The notes below the pieces were generated by a model, which ran no database searches, was not told the DNA's origin, and saw nothing but the letters and a program-made list of their open reading frames with translations. DNA of 8,774 bases from assembly GCA_023512255.1 (NCBI GenBank), contig JAILZY010000126.1, positions 1 to 8,774 on the forward strand. Direction: 5' to 3'. Origin of the DNA: a bacterium (GTDB lineage: Bacteria; SZUA-182; DTGQ01). The position numbers and the translations under genes were made by a program. This document shows, one piece after another, positions 1 through 5,650 of the stretch. Within the stretch, counting starts at the first letter, position 1; each line of letters starts with the position of its first letter.

Positions 1-465
1 AACAACCATAAACCCTCGAAGGGGCTTAGCTCTTATTAGGGTTATGTCTCTTAATGGTAGCTAATAAATAAGAGCGATCTTCACATTTAGATATCCGCAC
101 AGGGACACCCTGCCATAAAAGATTATCGGCTGAAATGATTCGACAAAGTGACTCAAAAGCAAAAAAGCAGATGGAAAACACATTCATAATGCTTGAGTGG
201 TCCATTTTTTTCGTGAGACATCTATTTCTTTTGGCTTGTCTTTCTCTATTATTTTTGCGAAAATTATCTTCTTATAAAAGGCACACTCGCTACCAGATAC
301 ATTTTATCTTCCGGTTTTGTATATGCCTTCTAAGTGCAGGCATTTCATGTCATTCCCACGTAGGCGGGAATCCATATAGAATTCATATACATGGATTAGC
401 ACTTTCGCGGGAATGACGATAGAATGTTTCCGGTAGTGATAAGGCACAAAGGGAGGAAGTGAAAA
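1..465. other. Non-coding left flank with inverted repeats
   Basis: I see no convincing gene here. The first 75 bases hold overlapping inverted repeats: GCTCTTATT at 29-37 against AATAAGAGC at 67-75, AACCCT at 11-16 against AGGGTT at 38-43, and CCCT/AGGG at 13-16 and 20-23. A small perfect hairpin (CAGGG, loop ACA, CCCTG) lies at 100-112. Short open frames reaching the left edge end at 39 and 64 and could be the tail of a gene lying outside, but nothing identifies them. A dispersed-type repeat occupies 349-417. The open frames across 135-416 and 304-555 run through that repeat and look spurious. The segment ends with the ribosome binding site of the cupin gene (GGGAGGA at 451-457). Confidence 0.5.
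349..417. repeat. GTCATTC-type palindromic dispersed repeat, degenerate
   Basis: Outer arms: GTCATTCCCACG at 349-360 and CGCGGGAATGAC at 406-417 are complementary except for one position. Inner arms: AATCCAT at 369-375 and ATGGATT at 391-397 are perfectly complementary around an AT-rich centre containing GAATTC. The layout (GTCATTCCC, GGGAATCCA, centre, TGGATT, GGGAATGAC) matches a family of intergenic palindromes that I recall as common in many anaerobic bacterial genomes. Its spurious translation contains the familiar 'DSRLRGND' string. The right inner arm has decayed (TGGATTAGCAC where TGGATTCCCGC would be expected), so this is probably an old copy. It ends about 50 bp before the cupin start codon. 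Confidence 0.75.
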
Positions 466-993
466 ATGTCCCAAAATAGCCACCACAGTAGCAATCTGCA
501 TCAGACCGATGGGCAAGAGGGATTTTCCTGTGAATGGAAAGCCGGGCAAAATCATCAGGCTTTGTCAGACAATAATTTGCCAGGCAATAAGGTGAGCGTG
601 CTTTATCTTTTTGATAACTACAACTGGAGCGGGGTTAGACCTGAGGCCTACAAACAGGAGCCGGGCAATTTTGCCAATATCGTCCGTAATATTATCGTCG
701 GGGCCAGGGGAGAGTCTTGTCATTTCGAGGTGCGATACTTTGAAATAGCCGAGGGTGGATTCTCAAGCCTTGAAAAACATCATCACGAGCATGTCATAAT
801 CTGCGTCCGGGGCCAGGGACGGCTTCGCCTGGGGAGGGAAATTCACCATATGAACTTTCTAGACATTGCCTATATTTCGCCCGATACTCCTCACCAGCTC
901 TTAAACTGTGGAAAGGAGCCCTTTGGCTTCTTTTGTATCGTCGATCGAGAAAGGGACCTGCCGCAAGAGTTAGCTCCCGAGGATCTCATCTGA
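466..993 (+). CDS. Cupin-domain protein, function unknown
   Basis: This 175-residue protein has a single conserved cupin beta-barrel in its C-terminal two thirds. Cupin motif 1 is at about residues 97-118 (GG, then HHHEH at 105-109, then RGQG), giving several histidines as metal ligands. Motif 2 is at about 133-147 and ends SPDTPHQLLN, with His143 as the further ligand. The string RYFE...GGFSSLEKH and the tail GFFCIVDRERDLPQ resemble a known family of small stand-alone cupins whose substrate is unsettled. The first 40 residues are polar, His/Gln-rich and probably disordered. There is no signal peptide, so it should be cytoplasmic. The ATG at 466 is preceded by GGGAGGA at 8 nt spacing. It stands alone on the plus strand and converges on fdhE with only 20 bp between the stop codons. 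Metal binding is well supported; the reaction or ligand cannot be told. Confidence 0.88.
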   Translation: MSQNSHHSSNLHQTDGQEGFSCEWKAGQNHQALSDNNLPGNKVSVLYLFDNYNWSGVRPEAYKQEPGNFANIVRNIIVGARGESCHFEVRYFEIAEGGFSSLEKHHHEHVIICVRGQGRLRLGREIHHMNFLDIAYISPDTPHQLLNCGKEPFGFFCIVDRERDLPQELAPEDLI

Positions 994-994
994 C

Positions 995-1028
995 CTAAAG
1001 AGAAAAAATTGATCTAAAGAGAAAAAAT
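995..1028 (-). repeat. Tandem duplication of the fdhE 3' end
   Basis: The last 15 nt of the fdhE-like gene, stop codon included (ATTTTTTCTCTTTAG on the minus strand, 1028-1014), are repeated exactly at 1009-995 after a 4-nt spacer ATCA. The period is 19 bp, so the second TAG is in a different frame from the first. The extra copy fills nearly the whole gap to the convergent cupin gene. Confidence 0.85.
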
Positions 1029-1928
1029 CCCCTTGGCCTTCTTGCAGTAGCCTTCCTTTTCAGCCACCAAATCCCAATGTATAGTGTTGAGATCTTCAAG
1101 AAAAAGCACTTCTTCTGCCAGAGGCCCATGATTTAAGTCAATGGTTTTGATATATCCCTTGCAGAGATTACAGACATCAACCCGGCCATATCCGTTATCA
1201 GATTCTAGAGAAAAATACTGAAGAGCCTCTGGCTGCTCTGTCTGACAAAAAGGGCATCTCAAGCGGGGAAAAGGCCAGCAATGGTTACACAAAGAACAGA
1301 TGAGGAATCTTTCTTTTCCACGAAAAGAGAGCTGATTTTGCCCACCCTCGGCTTCTTTCGGCTTTAAATAGGCCAGGACAGGGAGAGCTCCACAGATTGG
1401 ACAGTGAGACTTCGGCCAGAGGGAAAGATCGCACGTTGCAGCAATCTCCTCGGCGAAGCGCTCGGCAAAGGGTTTTACAATACTCTTGATAAGGAAAAAG
1501 AGAAGGGCAATATCGAGCTCCTTAGCCTGCCCGAAATCATAGATAGGGACAAAATTGTGCAGCAAGTAATTTTGAGCCAGGCTGACAATAACTTGCGGAT
1601 CTTGTAAAAGATCCTGTTGAATGCTTTCCATTTGAGCGCTGACGAGCGGTCCTCTTTCTTTCAAGAGCGCAATCAGCTCTTCTATCAAGGGTTCATAAGC
1701 GGCCAGAGTATCAGGTATGAAGCTCAACTCAAGCAAAGGATATCCCTTTTCAAATTTTTCTCTGCTCTTCTCTTTGGCCAGGGAAATAAACGACAGATGA
1801 ATATTCTTTTTGGCCTGAAGTTGCCTTTTCAAGATCTCTTGATAAAAAATAATTATTTCATTCATCTCCGGATGATTTTTCTGGATGCGATGTAACACTT
1901 CCTCAGCCTGCTCGAATGTGTAATGCAT
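1014..1928 (-). CDS. fdhE: FdhE-like formate dehydrogenase accessory protein
   Basis: This 304-residue protein is close to the usual FdhE length of about 300. The N-terminal half is helical and poorly conserved. The C-terminal half carries the FdhE signature of four Cys pairs: C176-PI-C179-G, C211-SL-C214, C225-PF-C228 and C253-NL-C256. The typical sequences around them are present: CPICG.LP, then RFLICSLCNHCW, then the R.RCPFC block, then a YF.LE.....RVDVC..C.GYIKTID block. In characterised bacteria FdhE binds iron in a rubredoxin-like fold and is needed for late maturation of respiratory formate dehydrogenases. It acts in the cytoplasm and is thought to handle the catalytic subunit before export. 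No formate dehydrogenase genes lie in this window, so its partner must be elsewhere. The start ATG has an AAGGGGAAGG purine run upstream. Its 3' end is duplicated (see 995-1028). Family assignment is firm; the substrate enzyme is inferred. Confidence 0.88.
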   Translation of the reverse strand: MHYTFEQAEEVLHRIQKNHPEMNEIIIFYQEILKRQLQAKKNIHLSFISLAKEKSREKFEKGYPLLELSFIPDTLAAYEPLIEELIALLKERGPLVSAQMESIQQDLLQDPQVIVSLAQNYLLHNFVPIYDFGQAKELDIALLFFLIKSIVKPFAERFAEEIAATCDLSLWPKSHCPICGALPVLAYLKPKEAEGGQNQLSFRGKERFLICSLCNHCWPFPRLRCPFCQTEQPEALQYFSLESDNGYGRVDVCNLCKGYIKTIDLNHGPLAEEVLFLEDLNTIHWDLVAEKEGYCKKAKGIFSL

Positions 1929-2194
1929 AATCTTCGCCTTCCCCTTTCAGCATTTGAGTAATTAGTGGGCCTTTCAACTCTGATTTCACCTTTTAAGAAT
2001 TCAAGGGCTAAAGATAATGCAAAACTTGTTCCTCAAGCGCCCGGCTTTAATGCCTAACGCTTGGATTACAAGATACTTTCTCGCTCTTTGGAAATTTTTC
2101 CTCAAATATCCCTCAACTAATGGTGAGAGCTAACATGCTCGAGCCAAAGAGAAGCTGTAAACTATTCTGCATACCTTGAGCGGGAAAAGATAAA

Positions 2195-2211
2195 GGAGTT
2201 GGTATTTTTGC
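2195..2211 (+). repeat. 17-bp inverted repeat, left arm
   Basis: GGAGTTGGTATTTTTGC here is the exact reverse complement of 2692-2708. The match stops at both ends of the 17 bases. The pair encloses 480 bp containing only the small exported-protein gene and its flanks. No target-site duplication is visible outside the arms. Confidence 0.85.
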
Positions 2212-2226
2212 AAAATGTATTATACT
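2199..2226 (+). promoter_or_regulatory. Promoter-like sequence inside and after the left arm
   Basis: TTGGTA at 2199-2204, a 16-nt spacer and TATACT at 2221-2226 resemble a sigma-70 promoter pointing rightwards. No credible plus-strand gene follows, so a transcript would run antisense to the small exported-protein gene. The A/T-rich context makes a chance match to the -10 hexamer quite possible. Confidence 0.35.
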
Positions 2227-2280
2227 ACATAATTAATAAAAAATAAAATTAAAATATATCATTTGGAATCAATAAAGAGA

Positions 2281-2304
2281 AGCAATAAAGGAGCCTCATG
2301 CTCC
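2281..2304 (-). terminator. Weak intrinsic terminator after the small exported gene
   Basis: On the minus strand GGAGC (2304-2300), loop ATGAG and GCTCC (2294-2290) are followed by TTTATTGCT. The stem is only 5 bp and the T-run is interrupted, so this is a weak candidate. Its placement 8 nt after the TAA stop of the small gene favours it. Confidence 0.35.
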
Positions 2305-2311
2305 ATCGGCC

Positions 2312-2647
2312 TTAACTTTGATCTCCCCGATCAAAAAATTCTCTTAACTTTTCAACCCGTTCCACTCTGTTTTGCACTCTCTTCTGGTAAACTCCCTTAA
2401 TCTGCTGAGCAATCTCAGAATTCATCACCATATCGATCAACTCTGGAATGGTCGTCGGGAAGGATATATCTACATCAGGCAGAATTTCACCTTTTCCCAC
2501 TGCTTGTAAAGCAAACCTTACCAGGGGCCTTTCATTCAGCGGGGTAGCAGATCTAGCATCACCAGCAGCAAGGGCGCGATTGGCCAAAGATGGGCAGATG
2601 ATAAATGCACAAATGAGGAAAAGGAGAATCATAATTCTGAGTTTCAT
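2312..2647 (-). CDS. Small exported protein of unknown function
   Basis: The product is 111 residues if translation starts at ATG 2647. I prefer this start because AGGGAGGTGAGG (2665-2654) lies 6 nt upstream, whereas the earlier in-frame GTG at 2659 falls inside that ribosome binding site. The N-terminus is a clear Sec signal peptide: MKLR, a hydrophobic stretch (IMILLFLICAFIICPSLA), then an ANRALAA region where signal peptidase I could cut. The mature part is about 80 residues. It has a short segment with DVDISFPTTIPELIDM and a charged, probably helical or coiled-coil tail rich in Arg, Glu and Lys (QKRVQNRVERVEKLREFF). It has no cysteine in the mature part, no lipobox and no second membrane segment, so a soluble periplasmic or extracellular protein is expected. 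I do not recognise a family. It stands alone, bracketed by the 17-bp inverted repeat at 2195-2211 and 2692-2708. Confidence 0.7.
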   Translation of the reverse strand: MKLRIMILLFLICAFIICPSLANRALAAGDARSATPLNERPLVRFALQAVGKGEILPDVDISFPTTIPELIDMVMNSEIAQQIKGVYQKRVQNRVERVEKLREFFDRGDQS

Positions 2648-2653
2648 ACTATA

Positions 2654-2665
2654 CCTCACCTCCCT
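2654..2665 (-). promoter_or_regulatory. Ribosome binding site deciding the small gene's start
   Basis: AGGGAGGTGAGG on the minus strand is a near-ideal Shine-Dalgarno sequence, 6 nt before ATG 2647. The upstream GTG candidate (2659-2657) overlaps it and so cannot use it. Confidence 0.7.
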
Positions 2666-2676
2666 TCTATATTAGG

Positions 2677-2704
2677 ATTGTCATAAGGAAAGCAAAAATA
2701 CCAA
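2677..2704 (-). promoter_or_regulatory. Putative promoter of the small exported gene
   Basis: On the minus strand TTGGTA (2704-2699) is followed by a 16-nt spacer and GACAAT (2682-2677), which matches TATAAT at four of six positions. Transcription would start near 2670 and leave a leader of about 23 nt containing the ribosome binding site. The -35 hexamer lies within the right arm of the 17-bp inverted repeat, as on the opposite side at 2199-2226. Confidence 0.35.
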
Positions 2705-2708
2705 CTCC
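2692..2708 (-). repeat. 17-bp inverted repeat, right arm
   Basis: GCAAAAATACCAACTCC on the plus strand is the exact reverse complement of 2195-2211. It lies 45 to 61 nt upstream of the small gene's ATG. In a transcript covering both arms they could pair and close the whole gene in one long loop. Confidence 0.85.
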
Positions 2709-2802
2709 CAGGTGAGGAGTATTTCGGCTATTAAGAGAAAAAGGCATTACTTTACTTTCTCAGGAGGGACATTTTCGAGAAAAGGAGAATTGGTACGCAT
2801 AG

Positions 2803-2826
2803 ATTCTTGAGCCTTCGCTCAAGAAT
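2803..2826. repeat. GTCATTC-type hairpin repeat, second variety
   Basis: ATTCTTGAGC (2803-2812), loop CTTC and GCTCAAGAAT (2817-2826) form a perfect 10-bp stem. With the adjoining bases the minus strand reads GTCATTCTTGAGCG from 2829. This resembles the widely dispersed intergenic repeat GTCATTCTGAGCGAAG..GAATC found in many bacterial genomes (from memory, not searched). No T-run follows, so a terminator role is unlikely. Confidence 0.6.
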
Positions 2827-2828
2827 GA

Positions 2829-2918
2829 CCGTGTAGGAGAATACTTAGAGCCTATCCCATCTCCCTACACGGCAAACGAGCTCGCGCGCTGCTTAGGGGA
2901 GGTTTGGAGATAGGCTCT
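2829..2918. repeat. Two interleaved inverted repeats
   Basis: CCGTGTAGG (2829-2837) pairs with CCTACACGG (2864-2872). AGAGCCTATC (2847-2856) pairs with GATAGGCTCT (2909-2918). The arms alternate (A, B, A', B'), so both stems can form together only as a pseudoknot; otherwise they compete. A GC-rich stretch with GAGCTC and GCGCGC (2878-2889) lies between the last two arms. The block abuts the hairpin at 2803-2826 and may be one composite element of about 116 bp. Confidence 0.65.
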
Positions 2919-3008
2919 TAGATTTAGATAAAGATTTCTTTTCCCTTCTTTTCTCTGCACTGACGCTCTTTAGAGGCTTAAGGGCCCTTGTGTGGACGGA
3001 TCGCCTCC

Positions 3009-3764
3009 TTAATAAGCGTACAATTTCCCATAAGGCCGATGAGTGTAAGGAATCAGTTTGAAAAAGCGCTCCTTGATTATTTCCTCTGCATTGAGGGAAA
3101 AATCTTGGGCATATTCTCTAACATATAGCTCAAGATTCTTCTTATCCTTAGAGTCAAGCTCGAAGATCTTGACTTCCTTGCCCAGTTGGAAATCTTTCAC
3201 CTCACCCCGGATATACATAACTCCCCCATGCATACCAGTGCCACAATAGTCTCCCACAATCGGCCAGCTCCCATTATTATTCATCCCCAGAACAATGATT
3301 AATCCCCCGGCCATATACTCCCCAAGATAATCCTGAGCGCAGCCGCCGACAATAATCACCGGATAGAGATCCTGATAGGCTTTCATATGAATGCCTACTC
3401 GGTAGCCGACATTTCCCTGGATAAAAATTTTCCCACCGCGCATGGAATGGCCGACAATATCTCCAGCATCCCCATGGACGATGATCTTTCCGGCATTCAT
3501 AGTATTGCCAATCCCATCCTGAGCATTGCCGAAAATCTCAATGGTCGGCCCATCCATAAAAGCAGCCAGATCGTTGCCGGCTGTGCCGTGGATCGTGATC
3601 TTGACATCCTTTCCCGACAAGCCGTCAGCGATATAGCGCTGCCCGTTGACCTGCTCAAGGATAATTTCTTTTTGCCCATTGCGAACCGCCTGGTGTATGC
3701 TCTCATTAAGCTCACGGTAATATATTCCCTGAGCATTGATATTCACAACCTTCGCCGCGTTCAT
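3009..3764 (-). CDS. Glutamate synthase GXGXG (C-terminal domain) subunit
   Basis: This 251-residue protein corresponds to the C-terminal right-handed beta-helix domain of GltB, here made as a separate protein. The helix spans about residues 32-196 and shows repeated glycine turns: HG..GNDL at 59-65, FGNAQDGIGNTM at 78-89, HGDAGDIVGHSMRGG at 97-111, QGNVGYRVG at 116-124 and GGCAQDYLGEYMAGG at 140-154. In GltB this domain packs against the GATase and FMN domains and helps hold the ammonia channel; it has no catalytic residues of its own. The acidic and basic tail (about 197-251) ends in an aromatic-rich LIPYTHRPYGKLYAY. The ATG at 3764 follows GGGGAG at about 10 nt. It is the last gene of the operon, 35 nt after the FAD oxidoreductase. 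Related folds occur in formylmethanofuran dehydrogenase subunit C, but the operon settles the assignment. Confidence 0.9.
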   Translation of the reverse strand: MNAAKVVNINAQGIYYRELNESIHQAVRNGQKEIILEQVNGQRYIADGLSGKDVKITIHGTAGNDLAAFMDGPTIEIFGNAQDGIGNTMNAGKIIVHGDAGDIVGHSMRGGKIFIQGNVGYRVGIHMKAYQDLYPVIIVGGCAQDYLGEYMAGGLIIVLGMNNNGSWPIVGDYCGTGMHGGVMYIRGEVKDFQLGKEVKIFELDSKDKKNLELYVREYAQDFSLNAEEIIKERFFKLIPYTHRPYGKLYAY

Positions 3765-3799
3765 AGCCTAAGATCTCCCCATCTTAATGCTCTGCTGAT

Positions 3800-5113
3800 T
3801 CATATCTCAATCCCCTGACCAATAACCATATGTTTCCGATACTCTCTCGGCAGCGAAAGAAGACCGAAATCATCTTTGAGAAGATATTCCCGGAAATAGG
3901 CAACATCGACCCTATCTTTAATCAAACCAGTGTAAATTCCAGCTCGGTCAATCTTGTTTACCAAAATAACCCCCACGATCCGGTTATCTTCAAGGACAAT
4001 TTTTTTATAAATCGATTCCCTTTCTCGATAATCCTGAATAATTTCCAGGCTATTTCTTCTGTCCACATCAGCTAGCATTGCCGGATCGGTCAGCCCTACC
4101 GAAATGGTTGGAATTCCAGCCAATTCCACGGAATTCATGGGGATGCTCCCCTCATAAACTTTTCTCCCCCCAGCCATATTGTATCCGGCTATCCTCCCCT
4201 GCTTAGCTGCGGTAGGCAGAATGGCCACAGGTCGTGGCATCTTAGCTATCAGATCGTATGCCTCAACTGCATCACCAGCAGCATAGATATCTTCAACACT
4301 AGTCTTTAGATACTCATCAACCAAAATTCCCCGGCCAAGGCTGATACCAGCCTCTCTGGCCAAATCCACTCTAGGCCGCACACCAACAGCTACAATTACC
4401 ATCTGACATTCGATCTGGCTTTCATCCTTCAAAACCACACTTCCCACTCGGCCATCCTCTTCTCCCTGGCGAATCTCCTTCACCGTAGTATTAGTCAGGC
4501 AGGCACAGCCAATCCCTTTTAAGGCCCGCTCAATGATCCTTGAAGCCGTTCGATCAAAGGTAGCACTTAGGATTCGATCAGCCAGCTCTATGATCGTAAC
4601 CTGAATGTTCAAAGCCACAAGGGCCTCGGTAACTTTAAGTCCGATGAGTCCTCCTCCGATGACTACGGCTTTTTTAACCTGATGAGTAGCAATAAATTTT
4701 TTAACCCTCTGAGCATCATCCAGGGTGGTGAAGGTAAAAACACCGGCCAGATTCTGGCCCGGCATCTGAGGCATGATCGCAGATCCGCCGGTAGCCAGGA
4801 GGAGTTTTTCAAATTGGATGTAGGTTTTATCCTCCAAAACAACCTGCTTCTCTCTACAGTTCAGGCTGACGACCTTATCCCCTAAAAATGCCTGGACCTT
4901 GTTGAGATCATAAAAGTAGTCTGGCCGATACAAGAGGGCCTCCTCCTCGACCTTGTTGCCTAGATAATACGAAATCAGGGGTCTAGAATAGGTATGATAA
5001 GGCTCATCCGAGACTAGGCAAAGGCTCCCATGCCGATCTATTTCCCGAATAGCCTCTACGGCATTGACCGCCGCTATGGAATTGCCGATAATTAAATATT
5101 TTGTCTTTACCAT
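3800..5113 (-). CDS. FAD/NAD(P)-dependent oxidoreductase of the glutamate synthase operon
   Basis: This 437-residue flavoprotein has the pyridine nucleotide-disulphide oxidoreductase fold. The FAD-binding Rossmann start is LIIGNSIAAVNA (residues 8-19), with GNSIAA in place of GxGxxG. A YSRPLISYYL segment follows at 42-51, as in NirB-type and rubredoxin-reductase-type enzymes. The NAD(P)-binding motif GGGLIG is at 153-158 and the second FAD motif IYAAGD at 276-281. There is no redox-active CxxxxC pair, so electrons probably leave FAD directly to Fe-S proteins. Its likely job is to pass electrons from NAD(P)H to the neighbouring ferredoxin and on to the glutamate synthase core, the role GltD plays elsewhere. 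It is not a GltD homologue of the usual kind, since it lacks the N-terminal Fe-S domain. NADH versus NADPH cannot be read safely; an Glu at residue 176 in IIELADR hints at NADH. The ATG at 5113 follows AGGA at 8 nt. Confidence 0.88.
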   Translation of the reverse strand: MVKTKYLIIGNSIAAVNAVEAIREIDRHGSLCLVSDEPYHTYSRPLISYYLGNKVEEEALLYRPDYFYDLNKVQAFLGDKVVSLNCREKQVVLEDKTYIQFEKLLLATGGSAIMPQMPGQNLAGVFTFTTLDDAQRVKKFIATHQVKKAVVIGGGLIGLKVTEALVALNIQVTIIELADRILSATFDRTASRIIERALKGIGCACLTNTTVKEIRQGEEDGRVGSVVLKDESQIECQMVIVAVGVRPRVDLAREAGISLGRGILVDEYLKTSVEDIYAAGDAVEAYDLIAKMPRPVAILPTAAKQGRIAGYNMAGGRKVYEGSIPMNSVELAGIPTISVGLTDPAMLADVDRRNSLEIIQDYRERESIYKKIVLEDNRIVGVILVNKIDRAGIYTGLIKDRVDVAYFREYLLKDDFGLLSLPREYRKHMVIGQGIEI

Positions 5114-5163
5114 TTTGTGTATCCTAAACCTGCTTTCTTATCATGATTCTAAAAAAATCGTTT

Positions 5164-5604
5164 TTATCTTTCCTCAAAGGTGATAGCCTCGTTAGGGCAA
5201 TGCTGAACACAAACAGGTATCTTCTCACCTGCACACAGATCGCATTTGGAAGCAGCCTTCTTCCCTTCCCTCCTCCTGGCAATAACTCCAAGCGGACAAA
5301 CCATGATACACATCCAGCAGCCTACACACTTGTCCTCATGGCAAATGACCGCCCCTGTTTCGGCATCCCGATGCAAGCTTCCAGTCATACAGGCCTCAAG
5401 ACAAGGGGCATCTTCACAATGCCGACACTGAAGAGCAAAGGACAAATATCCCTGCTCCTCCACCAAAACCCTCGGCAAAGGCTTGGGAAACTCTCCCTTA
5501 TAAGCCTTGATGATCTGCTTTGACTTCGAATGTTGTACCAGGCAATGGATTTCACACAGCCGGCAGCCCATACAATATTCCTCATGAATAACTATCCTTT
5601 TCAT
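5164..5604 (-). CDS. Four-cluster ferredoxin-like 4Fe-4S protein
   Basis: This 146-residue protein has sixteen cysteines in four groups suited to four [4Fe-4S] clusters: C11-C14-C17-C21, C60-C63-C68-C72, C93-C96-C99-C103-P and C121-C124 with C132-C136-P. The pattern is that of the HycB/CooF/DmsB-type electron-transfer subunits, which relay electrons inside a larger enzyme. There is no twin-arginine or Sec signal, so it acts in the cytoplasm. Placed between the glutamate synthase core and the FAD oxidoreductase, it most likely links the two as an electron wire. The ATG at 5604 follows AAGGAGAG at 9 nt. It starts 37 nt after the glutamate synthase core gene and ends 50 nt before the oxidoreductase gene. 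An alternative is that it lets another cellular donor feed the enzyme. Family is sure; partner is inferred from position. Confidence 0.9.
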   Translation of the reverse strand: MKRIVIHEEYCMGCRLCEIHCLVQHSKSKQIIKAYKGEFPKPLPRVLVEEQGYLSFALQCRHCEDAPCLEACMTGSLHRDAETGAVICHEDKCVGCWMCIMVCPLGVIARRREGKKAASKCDLCAGEKIPVCVQHCPNEAITFEER

Positions 5605-5626
5605 TTTAATTCACTCTCCTTAAACG

Positions 5627-5650
5627 ATTACCAGGCTTCAATTACCAGGC
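5627..5650 (-). repeat. Tandem duplication of the glutamate synthase core gene's 3' end
   Basis: On the minus strand GCCTGGTAAT, which holds the last Trp codon and the TAA stop, occurs at 5650-5641 and again at 5636-5627. Counting three bases further left the match is GA(G/A)GCCTGGTAAT, 12 of 13, with a period of 14 bp. The second copy is non-coding and lies between the stop codon and the ferredoxin ribosome binding site. Confidence 0.75.

Larger units (their letters stand above)
1929..2311. other. Non-coding gap between fdhE and the small exported gene
   Basis: I find no gene here. CAAGCG at 2034-2039 and CGCTTG at 2058-2063 can fold into a hairpin with an inner GGC/GCC stem, about 105 nt upstream of the fdhE start. 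The left arm of a 17-bp inverted repeat is at 2195-2211, followed by a plus-strand promoter-like sequence. Positions 2213-2280 are strikingly A/T-rich. A weak terminator hairpin for the small gene lies at 2281-2304. No clear sigma-70 promoter for fdhE stood out. Confidence 0.5.
2660..3008. other. Non-coding gap downstream of the glutamate synthase operon
   Basis: I find no gene here. The gap holds the putative promoter of the small exported gene (2677-2704) overlapping the right arm of the 17-bp inverted repeat. It also holds a hairpin of the GTCATTC repeat type and two interleaved inverted repeats (2803-2918), and a loopless palindrome AAGGGCCCTT at 2980-2989. No strong intrinsic terminator for the operon ending at 3009 is visible. 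GGAGGC (3008-3003) could pair with GCCTCT (2977-2972) on the minus strand, but no T-run follows. Confidence 0.5.

Noticed and set aside
135-416. A 93-codon plus-strand frame with a hydrophobic middle
   Set aside because: The last 20 or so codons are translated from the palindromic repeat at 349-417, there is no ribosome binding site, and no family is recognised.
304-555. An 83-codon minus-strand frame
   Set aside because: It contains the DSRLRGND string typical of spurious translations of this repeat and overlaps the start of the cupin gene.
2295-2315. A tiny plus-strand frame (ATG CTC CAT CGG CCT TAA) with AAAGGAG before it
   Set aside because: It has only five codons and lies over the small gene's terminator hairpin and stop codon. 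The purine match is probably a by-product of the hairpin.
2195-2708. An insertion sequence bounded by the 17-bp inverted repeat
   Set aside because: There is no transposase in the interval and no target-site duplication outside the arms, so I keep it as an inverted repeat rather than calling a mobile element.
2980-2989. AAGGGCCCTT palindrome after the operon as a terminator
   Set aside because: It has no loop and no following T-run on the minus strand, so it cannot work as an intrinsic terminator as written.
3387-3818. A 143-codon plus-strand frame
   Set aside because: It is antisense to the GXGXG subunit gene, which has clear family motifs.
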